The translations under genes and the position numbers were made by a program. A stretch of 64,000 nt of DNA from assembly GCF_002917095.1 (NCBI RefSeq), contig NZ_PQGA01000001.1:248001-312000 (forward strand), read 5' to 3'. Below are positions 48,601 to 56,779 of this stretch, piece by piece. Under the pieces are notes generated by a model. The model saw nothing but the letters and a program-made list of their open reading frames with translations. It did not search any database and was not told the origin of the DNA. The DNA is from Paraburkholderia eburnea (lineage in GTDB: Bacteria; Pseudomonadota; Gammaproteobacteria; Burkholderiales; Burkholderiaceae). How positions within the stretch are numbered: position 1 is the first letter of the stretch; every line of letters begins with the position of its first letter.

Positions 48601-51600
48601 CTCATAGCCTTGCTCCGAGAACGAGACGACGTCGGTAAATCCTGTGGATTCCAGCAGGCGCACGAGATCGGCCGCGCTCAACGACGTGGCGGCATCGCCG
48701 CGCACCGGCCCGAAAACGATATCGGCGAAACGGCCCCGGCGCGGCTCGGCGAGCGCGACGAACGCGCCCGGCGCGAGCCAGCCGCGCAGCGCGGTCAGCG
48801 CCGCGAGCGGATCGCTTTGACCGGCCAGCAGGCAATTGGCGATCACCAGGTCATAAGGCGCGTCATCGTCGCTTTGGATCGCCAGACGCTCGCCCGCGAC
48901 CAGCGTGACGAGACGCGCGCTATGGCCGCCTTCCGCCGCAAGCGCGGCCTGTTGCGGCGCCGTGCAGGCGATCGCGTAATCGCAGCGCGAGAGCGGCAGC
49001 GCGACTTCGAGCGGACGCGGCACGTCCACATCGGCGCGGCCGATTTCCAGCACGCGCAGCCGGCGCGGAGCCTGCCACGAAGCCACCGCGCGCGAGGCAA
49101 ACGCGGCGATCAGCGCACGCACGTGCGACCACGTCGGCGAGGCTTCGAAGAAATGCTCGACAAGACTCTTGCTGGTCGGCGACATCAGCTTTTCGGGCGC
49201 CATCTCGCCCGCGAGCAGCGCCGGGAGCGCCGCGCCGCAATGCGCGAGCAGCGTCAGTTCCGCGACGTGCGCGGGCGATTGTTCGAGCAGGCTGTGCCAG
49301 AGTTCATCGACGCCCGGCATCGCCTCGCAGGCTTCCGGCTCGCGCACGAGCAGATCGCCTTCATGACGCGCGAGGCCGTCCTCGACGAGCATTGCGGCCA
49401 GACGCGCGGCCAGTTCCGGCAGCGGGCCAAAGGCCAGACCCGGCGTGCGGAACGCGCCGATCTTTTCGAAGGCGCGCAGCGCATAGCCGCTGGCGAGCAC
49501 ATCGACGAGCGGCAGCACTTCGGTCAGGTGCATCGCGCGGCGCTTTTGCGCCTCCGGCCCTTCGTGACTGGCGAGCACGCGCTGCGCTTCTTCGAGCAGC
49601 GCGGCGGGCGCGGGCAGCGCCGACGCGTCGAAGCCGCCCGCAAGCGGACGCGCTTCCAGGTGATACGTATAGCGCGACGGCGCGGCATGGCGGCGCGCCT
49701 GCAGATCGACGCGGCGGAAGCGGCATTGCGCGAGACGCGCGACCACGCGCGCGGCGCCGTCCAGGAAGTGGAACGAGACCACCACCGAATGCGGGCTGCG
49801 GCGCTCGACCACGGCCAGCACCTGGCGGATCGTGTCGCCGCGCAGATAGTCGATACGGCCGAACTGCACCGGCAGCCAGGCGGCGCGATCGCCGTTGTTA
49901 GCGGCCGTAAGCGCAAAGAGCGGATGGAAACCCGCGTCGAGCAGCGAAGGATGCAGGCTGTAGCGCGCGAGATCGGCGTCGTCAGCGAGTTGCGGGGCGG
50001 CCAGGTCTGCCAGCACCGCTTCGCCCGAGGCACGCACGCATTGCACGCGGCGAAATTGCGGGCCGTAAGTCAGGCCGATCGATTCGGTCGCGGCGTAGAG
50101 CGTGGGCGCATCGACGGCCAGTTGCGCGGACAACGATTGCAACATGCTCGCATCGATCGTGCTGTTCGCGTCGAGCGTATTGCCGCTCGACAGCAAGCGG
50201 CCCACGACGTTGACCGACCACGCGTCGTCGCTCATGCGCTCGCGGGTTTCGATCGTGAACGCGGCCGTGCGCACGTCGATGACGAGGCGGAATAGCTTGG
50301 CGTGATTCGCCTGGAACACGACGGGTTGACGGATCTCGACGTTTTCGAGCGCGCAGGTTTCGGTCGCGAAGAACACGCGCGCTGCTGCCAGCGCCATTTC
50401 CACGAAGCCCGCTGCCGGAAACGTCACGCCGCCATCGACGACGTGATCGGCGAGATACGGCAAACGCGCCGGATCGATATGGTTTTCCCAGCCGAACGCG
50501 TGCTCATGCAGGCGATAGCCGAGCAACGGATGCACGCGATGACGGTTCGCGAGGCCGTAGCCTTCGATCGTCGGCACCAGCCAGTAGCGCTCGTGCTGCC
50601 ACGGATAGACCGGCAGCGTGACGGCATCGGTATCGGCGGCGCGCGGCACGAGGCGCTCGCGATCGACGCGCGCGCCATGCGCCACGGCGGCGAGCACCGC
50701 GCGATGCAGCGTCGCGGCGCTATCGTGCTGGCGCTTGAGCGTCGGCAGCGGCGCGCCGCTTTCCTTGAGTGCGGCGAGCGTCTGCTTCACATACGTGCGC
50801 AGGATCGAGTGCGGGCCGACTTCGACAAAAAGGCGCACGCCCTCGCCCACCAGATGCGCAATCGCATCGCCAAAACGCACCGGCTCGCGGATATTGCGCC
50901 ACCAGTACTGCGCGTCGAGCGCGCTGCCATCGAGCGGGCCGCCCGTGACCGTCGAGACGTAACGATGCGTCGCGGCTTGCGGCGCGATATCGGCGAGACC
51001 CTCGCGCACCGGCGCTTCGATGCCGTTCATGTGACGGCTGTGGAACGCGTAGTCGAGATCGAGCAACTGGTAGAAACGGCCCGTCGCCTTGAGCGCCGTG
51101 CCGATCACGTCGAGACCCGCGAGCGAACCGGCCAGCGTGACCGACTGCACACTGTTGATGCCGGCGACTTCGACATCGCCGGTCAGGCCCTGCTGGAGAA
51201 TCATTTCGCGCGCTTCGGCCTCGCCGATCCCGGCGGCGGCCATGCGGCCCGTGCCGCGCGTGAGCGCCTGGGCGCGGCTGCGGATCTTGACGACCTGCAC
51301 GGCATCCGCAAGCGTGAGTGCGCCCGAAGCCCACGCGGCCGCGACTTCGCCGACGCTGTGGCCGACGCAGGCGTCATAGGCCACGCCATGCGCTTCGATC
51401 ACGCGCACGATGCCGACCTGAATCGCGAACAGCAGCGGTTGTCCGTGTTCGGTGGCGGAGAGCGTGTCGGCGTCCGCGCCGGTTGCGATCATCGCGTGAA
51501 GCGACGGACTGCCATCGGCGCACCAGAGCGCGTCCACTTCTTCCACGGCCGCGCGGAACACGGCGTCTTCGGCGAGCAGTTGCCGGCCCATGCCCGCCCA

Positions 51601-53259
51601 TTGCGAGCCGTTGCCCGAGAACACCAGCGCGACGGGCGCGTCCTCCGCGACCACCTGCGCATGGACGAGCGCAGCGGGCGCGATATCGCCTTGCGCCGCG
51701 ACCTCCTCCGGACGCGCCAGGGCGACGAGCGCCGCGTGCGCTTCGTCGAACGTTGCGGGCGCAATGATCGCGCGATGTTCGAGCCACTGGCGGCGATGCG
51801 CGGCGGCAGCGGCGAGCGAATCCCACGGCTGCCCCCCGTCGAGACGCGCGAGATAGCGCGCGGCGAGCGTCGCCAGCGCGCGCTCCGAACGCGCGGTGAG
51901 CACGAGCGGCGCGAATTCTTGCGCTTGTGCAGTTTGCGCGGTCTTACCGGCTTCGACTTGAAGCGCGGGCGCTTCGGTCAGCACAACGTGCGCATTCGTG
52001 CCGCCGAAGCCGAACGAATTGACGCCCACCACCAACTCGCGGCCATGTCCGCCGATCGGCGTCATGCGCTCGACCACGCGCAGATGACCGCCCGTGAAAT
52101 CGATATTGGGATTCGGCTTTTCGAAGTGCAGCGAGCGCGGCACGGCGCGATGCTTCAGGCACAGCACGGCCTTGAGCAGACCCGCCATGCCCGAACCGGT
52201 TTCCAGGTGGCCGATATTGGTCTTGACCGAGCCGATCAGCAGCGGCGTCTCCGCATCGCGGCCCGCGCCGACAACATCGGCGAGCGCGCGCGTTTCGATC
52301 GGGTCGCCCACCGCTGTGCCCGTGCCGTGCGCTTCCAGATAATCGACGGTACGCGGATCGATTTGCGCGCGCGCGTAGACCTCGCGCAGCAGCGCGGCCT
52401 GCGTGGGCGTGCCCGGCACGCTGATGCCGCCTTGCGTGAAACCGTCCGAATTGACGCCGCTGCCTGCGATGACCGCGTGGATCGTGTCGCCGTCCGCGAG
52501 CGCGCGCTCAAGCGTTTTCAGCACCACGACCGCGCCGCCTTCGGCGCGCACATAGCCGTCGCCCGTTGCGTCGAACGCGCGGCAACGACCGCGCGGCGAC
52601 AGCATCGACGCCTTCGAGAAGCCGACGAAACCGTAAGGATGCAGCAGCAGGTTGACGCCGCCTGCGAGCGCCATGCTGGCGTCGCCGGTTTGCAGCGCCT
52701 TGACGGCCTGATGCAGCGCGACGAGCGACGACGAGCACGCCGTATCGATCGACATGCTCGGGCCGCGCAGGTCGTAGACCCACGAAATGCGGTTCGATGC
52801 GATGGAAAGCGTGTTGCCGGTGGCCGAATACGGATCGACCGTATTCAGGTCATCCATATTGCGGTTGCCGTAGTCCGTGCTGGCCACGCCCACATAGACC
52901 GCGCAATCGCTGCCGCGCAGCGCCTCGGGACGCACGCCCGCATCCTCGAACGCTTCCCAGGTGAGTTCGAGCAGCAGACGCTGCTGCGGGTCCATCTGCG
53001 TCGCTTCGCGCGGCGAAATGCCGAAGAAGGCCGCGTCGAAGCCCGCGACATCGTCGAGCACGCCTGCGGCGAACGTGTAGCTCTTGCCGGGCTCACGCTT
53101 CGAAGGATGCTGATAGAACTCCGTGCCGAATCGATCGGCGGGAATCTGCGTGACAGCGTCTTTCTCGTTTTCGAGCAGACTCCAGAATTCGTCCGGCCCG
53201 GTGACCCCACCCGGAAAACGGCACGACATACCCACGATTGCGATCTTGCTGTTCTTCAT
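45634..53259 (-). CDS. wcbR: Type I highly reducing polyketide/fatty acid synthase (WcbR/RkpA-like)
   Basis: A 2541-residue single-module megasynthase. Domains in order: ketosynthase (about 5-430; C175, H311, H351), acyltransferase (about 545-860; S635 in GHSVGE, YAFH 737-740), dehydratase (about 908-1185; H939, D1108), a methyltransferase-like region (about 1220-1570) whose SAM motif is degenerate (LEIGRADVDV), enoyl reductase (about 1795-2110; GGAGGVG at 1933), ketoreductase (about 2130-2370; S2269, Y2282, N2286) and acyl carrier (about 2405-2485; S2445). No thioesterase is present. Full reduction predicts a saturated fatty chain built iteratively. ATG 53259 overlaps the upstream stop as ATGA; the 74-residue longer frame is not coding. 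Confidence 0.93.
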   Translation of the reverse strand: MKNSKIAIVGMSCRFPGGVTGPDEFWSLLENEKDAVTQIPADRFGTEFYQHPSKREPGKSYTFAAGVLDDVAGFDAAFFGISPREATQMDPQQRLLLELTWEAFEDAGVRPEALRGSDCAVYVGVASTDYGNRNMDDLNTVDPYSATGNTLSIASNRISWVYDLRGPSMSIDTACSSSLVALHQAVKALQTGDASMALAGGVNLLLHPYGFVGFSKASMLSPRGRCRAFDATGDGYVRAEGGAVVVLKTLERALADGDTIHAVIAGSGVNSDGFTQGGISVPGTPTQAALLREVYARAQIDPRTVDYLEAHGTGTAVGDPIETRALADVVGAGRDAETPLLIGSVKTNIGHLETGSGMAGLLKAVLCLKHRAVPRSLHFEKPNPNIDFTGGHLRVVERMTPIGGHGRELVVGVNSFGFGGTNAHVVLTEAPALQVEAGKTAQTAQAQEFAPLVLTARSERALATLAARYLARLDGGQPWDSLAAAAAHRRQWLEHRAIIAPATFDEAHAALVALARPEEVAAQGDIAPAALVHAQVVAEDAPVALVFSGNGSQWAGMGRQLLAEDAVFRAAVEEVDALWCADGSPSLHAMIATGADADTLSATEHGQPLLFAIQVGIVRVIEAHGVAYDACVGHSVGEVAAAWASGALTLADAVQVVKIRSRAQALTRGTGRMAAAGIGEAEAREMILQQGLTGDVEVAGINSVQSVTLAGSLAGLDVIGTALKATGRFYQLLDLDYAFHSRHMNGIEAPVREGLADIAPQAATHRYVSTVTGGPLDGSALDAQYWWRNIREPVRFGDAIAHLVGEGVRLFVEVGPHSILRTYVKQTLAALKESGAPLPTLKRQHDSAATLHRAVLAAVAHGARVDRERLVPRAADTDAVTLPVYPWQHERYWLVPTIEGYGLANRHRVHPLLGYRLHEHAFGWENHIDPARLPYLADHVVDGGVTFPAAGFVEMALAAARVFFATETCALENVEIRQPVVFQANHAKLFRLVIDVRTAAFTIETRERMSDDAWSVNVVGRLLSSGNTLDANSTIDASMLQSLSAQLAVDAPTLYAATESIGLTYGPQFRRVQCVRASGEAVLADLAAPQLADDADLARYSLHPSLLDAGFHPLFALTAANNGDRAAWLPVQFGRIDYLRGDTIRQVLAVVERRSPHSVVVSFHFLDGAARVVARLAQCRFRRVDLQARRHAAPSRYTYHLEARPLAGGFDASALPAPAALLEEAQRVLASHEGPEAQKRRAMHLTEVLPLVDVLASGYALRAFEKIGAFRTPGLAFGPLPELAARLAAMLVEDGLARHEGDLLVREPEACEAMPGVDELWHSLLEQSPAHVAELTLLAHCGAALPALLAGEMAPEKLMSPTSKSLVEHFFEASPTWSHVRALIAAFASRAVASWQAPRRLRVLEIGRADVDVPRPLEVALPLSRCDYAIACTAPQQAALAAEGGHSARLVTLVAGERLAIQSDDDAPYDLVIANCLLAGQSDPLAALTALRGWLAPGAFVALAEPRRGRFADIVFGPVRGDAATSLSAADLVRLLESTGFTDVVSFSEQGYEIEGTPALIVARAPIRLTASTTAAVEAKKAPWLLVHADEAADVRVAGFADALRARGGDVELVAQSGVGAALHALSAARDGAPLHLVFVAPDAALPADADGAALMQAQRATSVALARLVRELGASALPVQLSIVTQDGSPFAVDDVQAPRRAEQATMWGLGRVLSNEHPELGCRLIDVSAACENAFEALAQELLAGDVEEEVLLNARGRFVPRMLDAAQAQRRASGQGTSAQGSVLAFDTPGSLRNLEWFAQAPRALEADEVEIEPVATGLNFRDVMYAMGLLSDEAVETGFAGATVGMELSGCVTRVGAGVTHFKAGDAVLGFAPASFATRVVTRAGAVTRKPASMTFEEAATVPTTFFTAWYALVELARVREGERVLVHGGAGGVGIAAIQLARLLGAEVYATAGSREKREFVRLLGVDRVFDSRSLAFADQVRDATGGAGVDVVLNSLAGEAMVRSIDTLRPFGRFLELGKRDFYENSRIGLRPFRNNISYFGIDADQLMGALPELTTRLFEAVMQRFADGVLHPLPYRLFPAARVEEAFRYMQQARQIGKVLVGYPAGTPAPTRGATQAGALRCDGSGAYLVIGGTGGLGFATARWMVARGARHVTLASRSGKLNDAALAEVARWHDEFGVQTHVVSCDVTNAAAVQALVAQIAARGTPLKGVLHSAMHIDDGLVRNLDDARFEAVLAPKLAGAWNLHRATLDCALDFFVVYSSATTALGNPGQSSYVAANSFLEALVETRRAANLPGTFMAWGPLDDVGFLARNEKTREALQSRIGGASISSDEALVALERVLVAGGAGEAVVRLDWQALSRGMPAAGARRYAALRTRNANEPASDGGQPLRGRVAALPHAEALALVEETLRTQIARILHLAPEKVELERSVLDMGMDSLMGMELGLAVEEAFEVKLSVMAIAEGATVRTLAVRIVESIEGDAESADSPLEAQADAQNAAQAETAAAAAALARKHAIDVEATPAVAGERAEELVE

Positions 53260-54800
53260 AGCTGCTCTGTTCTCTCGGACTCGCCTGTCGCGACCTCGCG
53301 CCGGTCCGCCGACTCCATTGTGTGGAGCAGCGCGGCGCCGAGATCCTCGACGGCTCTGTCTTGCTTCCTGGCCGGCCGATCTCCGAAATTCCGCCAGATG
53401 AAGTAATGACTGCGGCTCGGTACAGTGCCGAGCCGTTCGAATACATGCGGTAACGCGGGCACATGATCGCCGTAGAAACACAGCACGGTGTCGCGCCGGC
53501 GCGCGCGCAAATGCGCGAGCAGACGGCCGATCATGGCGTCCGCGTTCGCGATGTGCCGCAGATACGCGGTGAGATCGTCAAATGCGGGATCTTCCCCAAG
53601 ATTGTGATAACGGCTGGATTCGCCCTTTTCTACAGTTTCCAGATGCAGCGGACCGTGATTTTCCATCGTCATCGCGAAGATGAATGCGGGTTTCGAGCGC
53701 GACGAATCGAGTTCCTTGACGATGCGATCGGTAACACTTTCGTCTGAAATATACGGGCCGGCGCGATGGGCATTGGCGAAGGCCCGGATGTCGAGAAACC
53801 GGTCGAAACCGAGCAGCGGGAAAACGCGATCGCGGCCGAAGAAGTCGGCGTAGTACGGATGGATCGCAAGCGTTTCATAACCGGCGCGGTGGAACCAGCT
53901 TACCAGCGAGGCGCAGGCGCGGCGCACGAAGGCGTAGGGGTAGAAACGCGCGTAGCCTAGTTTTGCAGACGAAATCCCGCTAAGGAGCGCGAATTCCGAG
54001 CGCATCGTGTTGGCGCCCCACGCAGGAACGTCGAGCTGGCCGTGTGCCGTCGATTCTCGCAGCGCGGTGTCGAAATGTGTGTAGAGCGAAGACTCGATTG
54101 CGCTGCTTGACTCACGCGCGTCGAAGAAGGATTCGCTCTGGATGACGATGATGTCGGGACGCGAATGCGACTCGGATGCTTGCGCGAATGGGCTGACCGA
54201 CATCGCGCTTTCAAAGCCGCGGAACGTCGCGCGGCGCATGCCGTTGAGCAAATAGGCGACGAAAACCGCGAAGAAACCGTGACGGCGTTGGTCTTCGATT
54301 GGATCGAGCGTGAGGTGCAGACGTGCAGCGAGTGCGTATCCGACGATCAGAAAGGCGGCGGCGGCGAGCGCGCAAAATGCCGCGACGTGTGCGGGCGCGG
54401 CTGCGTCGAGGAAAAAACCGCCCGCAAGCAGAAGCACGCCAGCGACGATGGCAATCACCGTCTGCACGCTCAGGAATGGCAAATAAAGCCGCGGATGCGC
54501 GAATAGCTGGCTGAAAAGGCTTAGATCGGTGAAAACGAAAGGCTCGCGCAACGAAGCGTATTTCGCATTGCTAACGCCGCTCATCAGGCCGACGACCGCC
54601 ACGGCGATGAACGCCGAAAAGAACGGGCGACGCGTGAGCGCGCAGATCAGACAGGCAACGAATACCACGCTCACGATATGCAGCGCGAGCGCACCCGGCG
54701 TGCGGCGCAAGCCGACACGCGGAAATGCGATTGCATCGGCCGCGAAAGACAGCGCAGCGGCACACACAAACGCTAGCGGGATCGAAACCGGTGACACCAC
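53256..54800 (-). CDS. LtaS/MdoB-like sulfatase-fold phosphotransferase
   Basis: A 514-residue inner-membrane protein: about five hydrophobic segments in residues 1-160, then a periplasmic alkaline-phosphatase/sulfatase-fold domain (about 210-490). Metal and nucleophile motifs fit phosphoglycerol transferases: E223 (VIQSESFFDA), T265 as probable nucleophile (WGANTMRSEFALLSG), N381-H382 (MTMENHGPLH) and D445-H446 (YGDHVPAL). LtaS and MdoB move glycerol phosphate from phosphatidylglycerol to a glycan. A glycerol- or ethanolamine-phosphate step on the capsule or its lipid is inferred. It starts at GTG 54800, one base past the reductase stop. By order it would be wcbQ. Confidence 0.85.
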   Translation of the reverse strand: MVSPVSIPLAFVCAAALSFAADAIAFPRVGLRRTPGALALHIVSVVFVACLICALTRRPFFSAFIAVAVVGLMSGVSNAKYASLREPFVFTDLSLFSQLFAHPRLYLPFLSVQTVIAIVAGVLLLAGGFFLDAAAPAHVAAFCALAAAAFLIVGYALAARLHLTLDPIEDQRRHGFFAVFVAYLLNGMRRATFRGFESAMSVSPFAQASESHSRPDIIVIQSESFFDARESSSAIESSLYTHFDTALRESTAHGQLDVPAWGANTMRSEFALLSGISSAKLGYARFYPYAFVRRACASLVSWFHRAGYETLAIHPYYADFFGRDRVFPLLGFDRFLDIRAFANAHRAGPYISDESVTDRIVKELDSSRSKPAFIFAMTMENHGPLHLETVEKGESSRYHNLGEDPAFDDLTAYLRHIANADAMIGRLLAHLRARRRDTVLCFYGDHVPALPHVFERLGTVPSRSHYFIWRNFGDRPARKQDRAVEDLGAALLHTMESADRREVATGESERTEQL

Positions 54801-54801
54801 G

Positions 54802-55587
54802 CTAACGTTCCTCGCGCGGCAGATAGGACATGCGGCTGAGAATGGCGTCGGCGAGCGCGGCCGGCATCAGCGTGAGCAGACGCATGCCGAAGGCGAGCAG
54901 GCTGGGGAAGGCGATTTCGGCACGGCCGGCGGCGAGTTTGCGCTGGATGTGGGTCGCGGCTTTTTCGGCGGTCCACATGAAAGGCTTCTCGCCGGGGAAT
55001 ACGTCGCTCATCGCCGTTTTGACGAAGCCCGGCAGCACGATCGAGACGCGGATGTTGTCGCGTGCGAGGACGGGGCGCACTGAATCGCCCCAGGCTTTAA
55101 GCGCGGCCTTGCTTGCGCAGTAGGCTGGGGAGATCGCCATGCCGCGTAGCGCGGCGATCGAGCTGATGAGCGCGATGTGGCCGCGGCGACGCGTGCGCAT
55201 GCGCTCGATGACCGGCAGTGCCGCGTTGAGCGCGCCGTAGAAGTTAGTGTCGACGATGCTCGCGGTGCGCTCGCGCCCTTCCCAGTCGTTGGCGTGCGCG
55301 AGCGTGCTCGCGACGCCCGCGTTGGCGATCAGGAGGTCGATTGGGTGCTTTTCGTCGAAATCGTTGAGCCAGTGCTCCACGGCAGCGGCGTCGCGAACGT
55401 CGAGTGTGGCCGTGATCACTTGCGCCCCCCTTTCACGGCAGGCTTGAGCACAAACGTCGAGGCGCTCCACGTTGCGGGCGGCGAGACCGAGCGTCACACC
55501 GGGCGCCGCAAAGGCAAGCGCAAGCGCGCGGCCAATGCCGGTGCTGGCTCCGGTGATGACGACGTGGCTCGGGCGCGACTTAATCAT
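54802..55587 (-). CDS. wcbP: Short-chain dehydrogenase/reductase (WcbP/RkpH-like)
   Basis: A 261-residue classical SDR. The NAD(P) site is TGASTGIGRALALAF near the start, NAG appears as LLIANAGVAS, and the catalytic set is S (ISSIAALRG) with YCASKAALKAW. Reduction of the 3-keto product of the alpha-oxoamine synthase, as 3-ketosphinganine reductase does, is the likely role. I prefer ATG 55587, overlapping the stop of the KpsS-like gene by 8 bp; a GTG at 55614 would add nine residues. Confidence 0.88.
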   Translation of the reverse strand: MIKSRPSHVVITGASTGIGRALALAFAAPGVTLGLAARNVERLDVCAQACRERGAQVITATLDVRDAAAVEHWLNDFDEKHPIDLLIANAGVASTLAHANDWEGRERTASIVDTNFYGALNAALPVIERMRTRRRGHIALISSIAALRGMAISPAYCASKAALKAWGDSVRPVLARDNIRVSIVLPGFVKTAMSDVFPGEKPFMWTAEKAATHIQRKLAAGRAEIAFPSLLAFGMRLLTLMPAALADAILSRMSYLPREER

Positions 55588-56779
55588 CCGTTTGTTCCAG
55601 TCGGCGAATGGCACCTTGCACCGCCATCTCGATGCCGGTCCGTGTGTAGAAATCGCCGTTAATCTGGGTGTGATGAATCACGTAGTCGAGAAACGCGTAA
55701 TAGAGATTCATGTCTGGCCTGCTGGCCTGAGTCCAGAAGTCGTCCAGACCACCTTGCCAGGTCATGCCTTCCATGTCATAGATCGCGTGACCCAATGCAA
55801 TCAGCGGGCGCCGGTGATGCAACGCCGACAGCCCAACCGTACTGTTCACAACGACGACGCCGCGAGAGTGCTCCAGCAAAGTAGGCAGGTGACCGTCCTC
55901 AAGAAAAACCAGGCGATCGTCCAGATCCAGTGTTTTTGCTAGTTCCCGCGAGAACTGCCGATATTCGACGATGCCCGTGTCGAGCGGATGATTCTTGATC
56001 ACGAGCGAGGCGTCGCGCGGCGCATTTTTCGCAAAAGAACGCATCACTCGCTCGATTGCCTCGCGCACGCCGCTAAACGGCGAATGAACGATGATCTGCG
56101 AGTCAGAATTCAGTTGCAGCGGGAATAGATAGTAAGAACGGCGCGACTTCAATACCTGCGAGGTCGCTCGCGCAGCTTCATCGCGATGGCGCTTTTGCTG
56201 CGCGAAGCGCTTCGCGAGCGCCGCGTATTCCTTCGCCCCATTGAATGGCCTGTGACTCCGGTAGCCGGGAAACCGCGACGCGTACAGTGCATTACCCATG
56301 CGATAGCGGATGTCATGCCATGCGCGTTCGTACAGGTTGTAGCCGGTAGCTAATGCGGGAGAAGGCGCCGAAGTACGATGCTCGAGATACCAGGCGGGAT
56401 CGCGAGGGAGCCGCGATCGACCATTGACGCCGTGCTTTTCGAGCGTGAGCCAATGGGGGCGAACATAGCCCTCTTCGAATACATGCACCTGGACGCCGAA
56501 TTGCTCTGCGAGCGCGTGTACAGGCTGATGGACAGCCCGGCAATCGCCAAACAACAGGATATCGGTGAAATCGCCGGATTTAAGCGTTTCAGAATACCAA
56601 CCATCGAGGCCGGAAACCTGACCATCGTAGTTCCAACAGTGCGCTGAACCGGAATAGAGCAGATCGCCACCGCAAAAATTAATGCGGTGAGCTGAGTGGC
56701 CATTTTCGATCAAGCCCGTCGAGAGCCGCGAAAAAAAATGCGAGGCCGTGCCTTGCAAGGCCAGGAATGATCGGGGCAT
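55580..56779 (-). CDS. wcbO: KpsS-like capsule polysaccharide protein (WcbO/RkpJ-like)
   Basis: A 399-residue Capsule_synth family protein. The start FLALQGTASHFFSRLSTGLI and INFCGGDLLYSG are typical of KpsS/LipB. GDCRAVHQPV, GYVRPHWLTLEKHGVN and the C-terminal VVVNSTVGLSALHHRRPLIALG also match. KpsS transfers the first beta-Kdo of the linker onto the lipid acceptor of ABC-exported capsules, and KpsC extends it; KpsC is not in the window. It is the first gene of the seven-gene operon, whose lipid product may be its acceptor. This is an inference. Confidence 0.88.
   Translation of the reverse strand: MPRSFLALQGTASHFFSRLSTGLIENGHSAHRINFCGGDLLYSGSAHCWNYDGQVSGLDGWYSETLKSGDFTDILLFGDCRAVHQPVHALAEQFGVQVHVFEEGYVRPHWLTLEKHGVNGRSRLPRDPAWYLEHRTSAPSPALATGYNLYERAWHDIRYRMGNALYASRFPGYRSHRPFNGAKEYAALAKRFAQQKRHRDEAARATSQVLKSRRSYYLFPLQLNSDSQIIVHSPFSGVREAIERVMRSFAKNAPRDASLVIKNHPLDTGIVEYRQFSRELAKTLDLDDRLVFLEDGHLPTLLEHSRGVVVVNSTVGLSALHHRRPLIALGHAIYDMEGMTWQGGLDDFWTQASRPDMNLYYAFLDYVIHHTQINGDFYTRTGIEMAVQGAIRRLEQTDD

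Noticed and set aside
46501..53406. Two very long plus-strand open frames (1264 and 1034 codons) opposite the polyketide synthase gene
   Set aside because: They mirror the codon pattern of a real high-GC gene, are rich in Arg and His, and show no domain. The minus-strand frame has seven recognisable domains.
53260..53481. N-terminal extension of the polyketide synthase by 74 residues
   Set aside because: The extension overlaps the LtaS-like gene, has shadow-like composition, and the ATG at 53259 has the ATGA overlap and directly precedes the ketosynthase.
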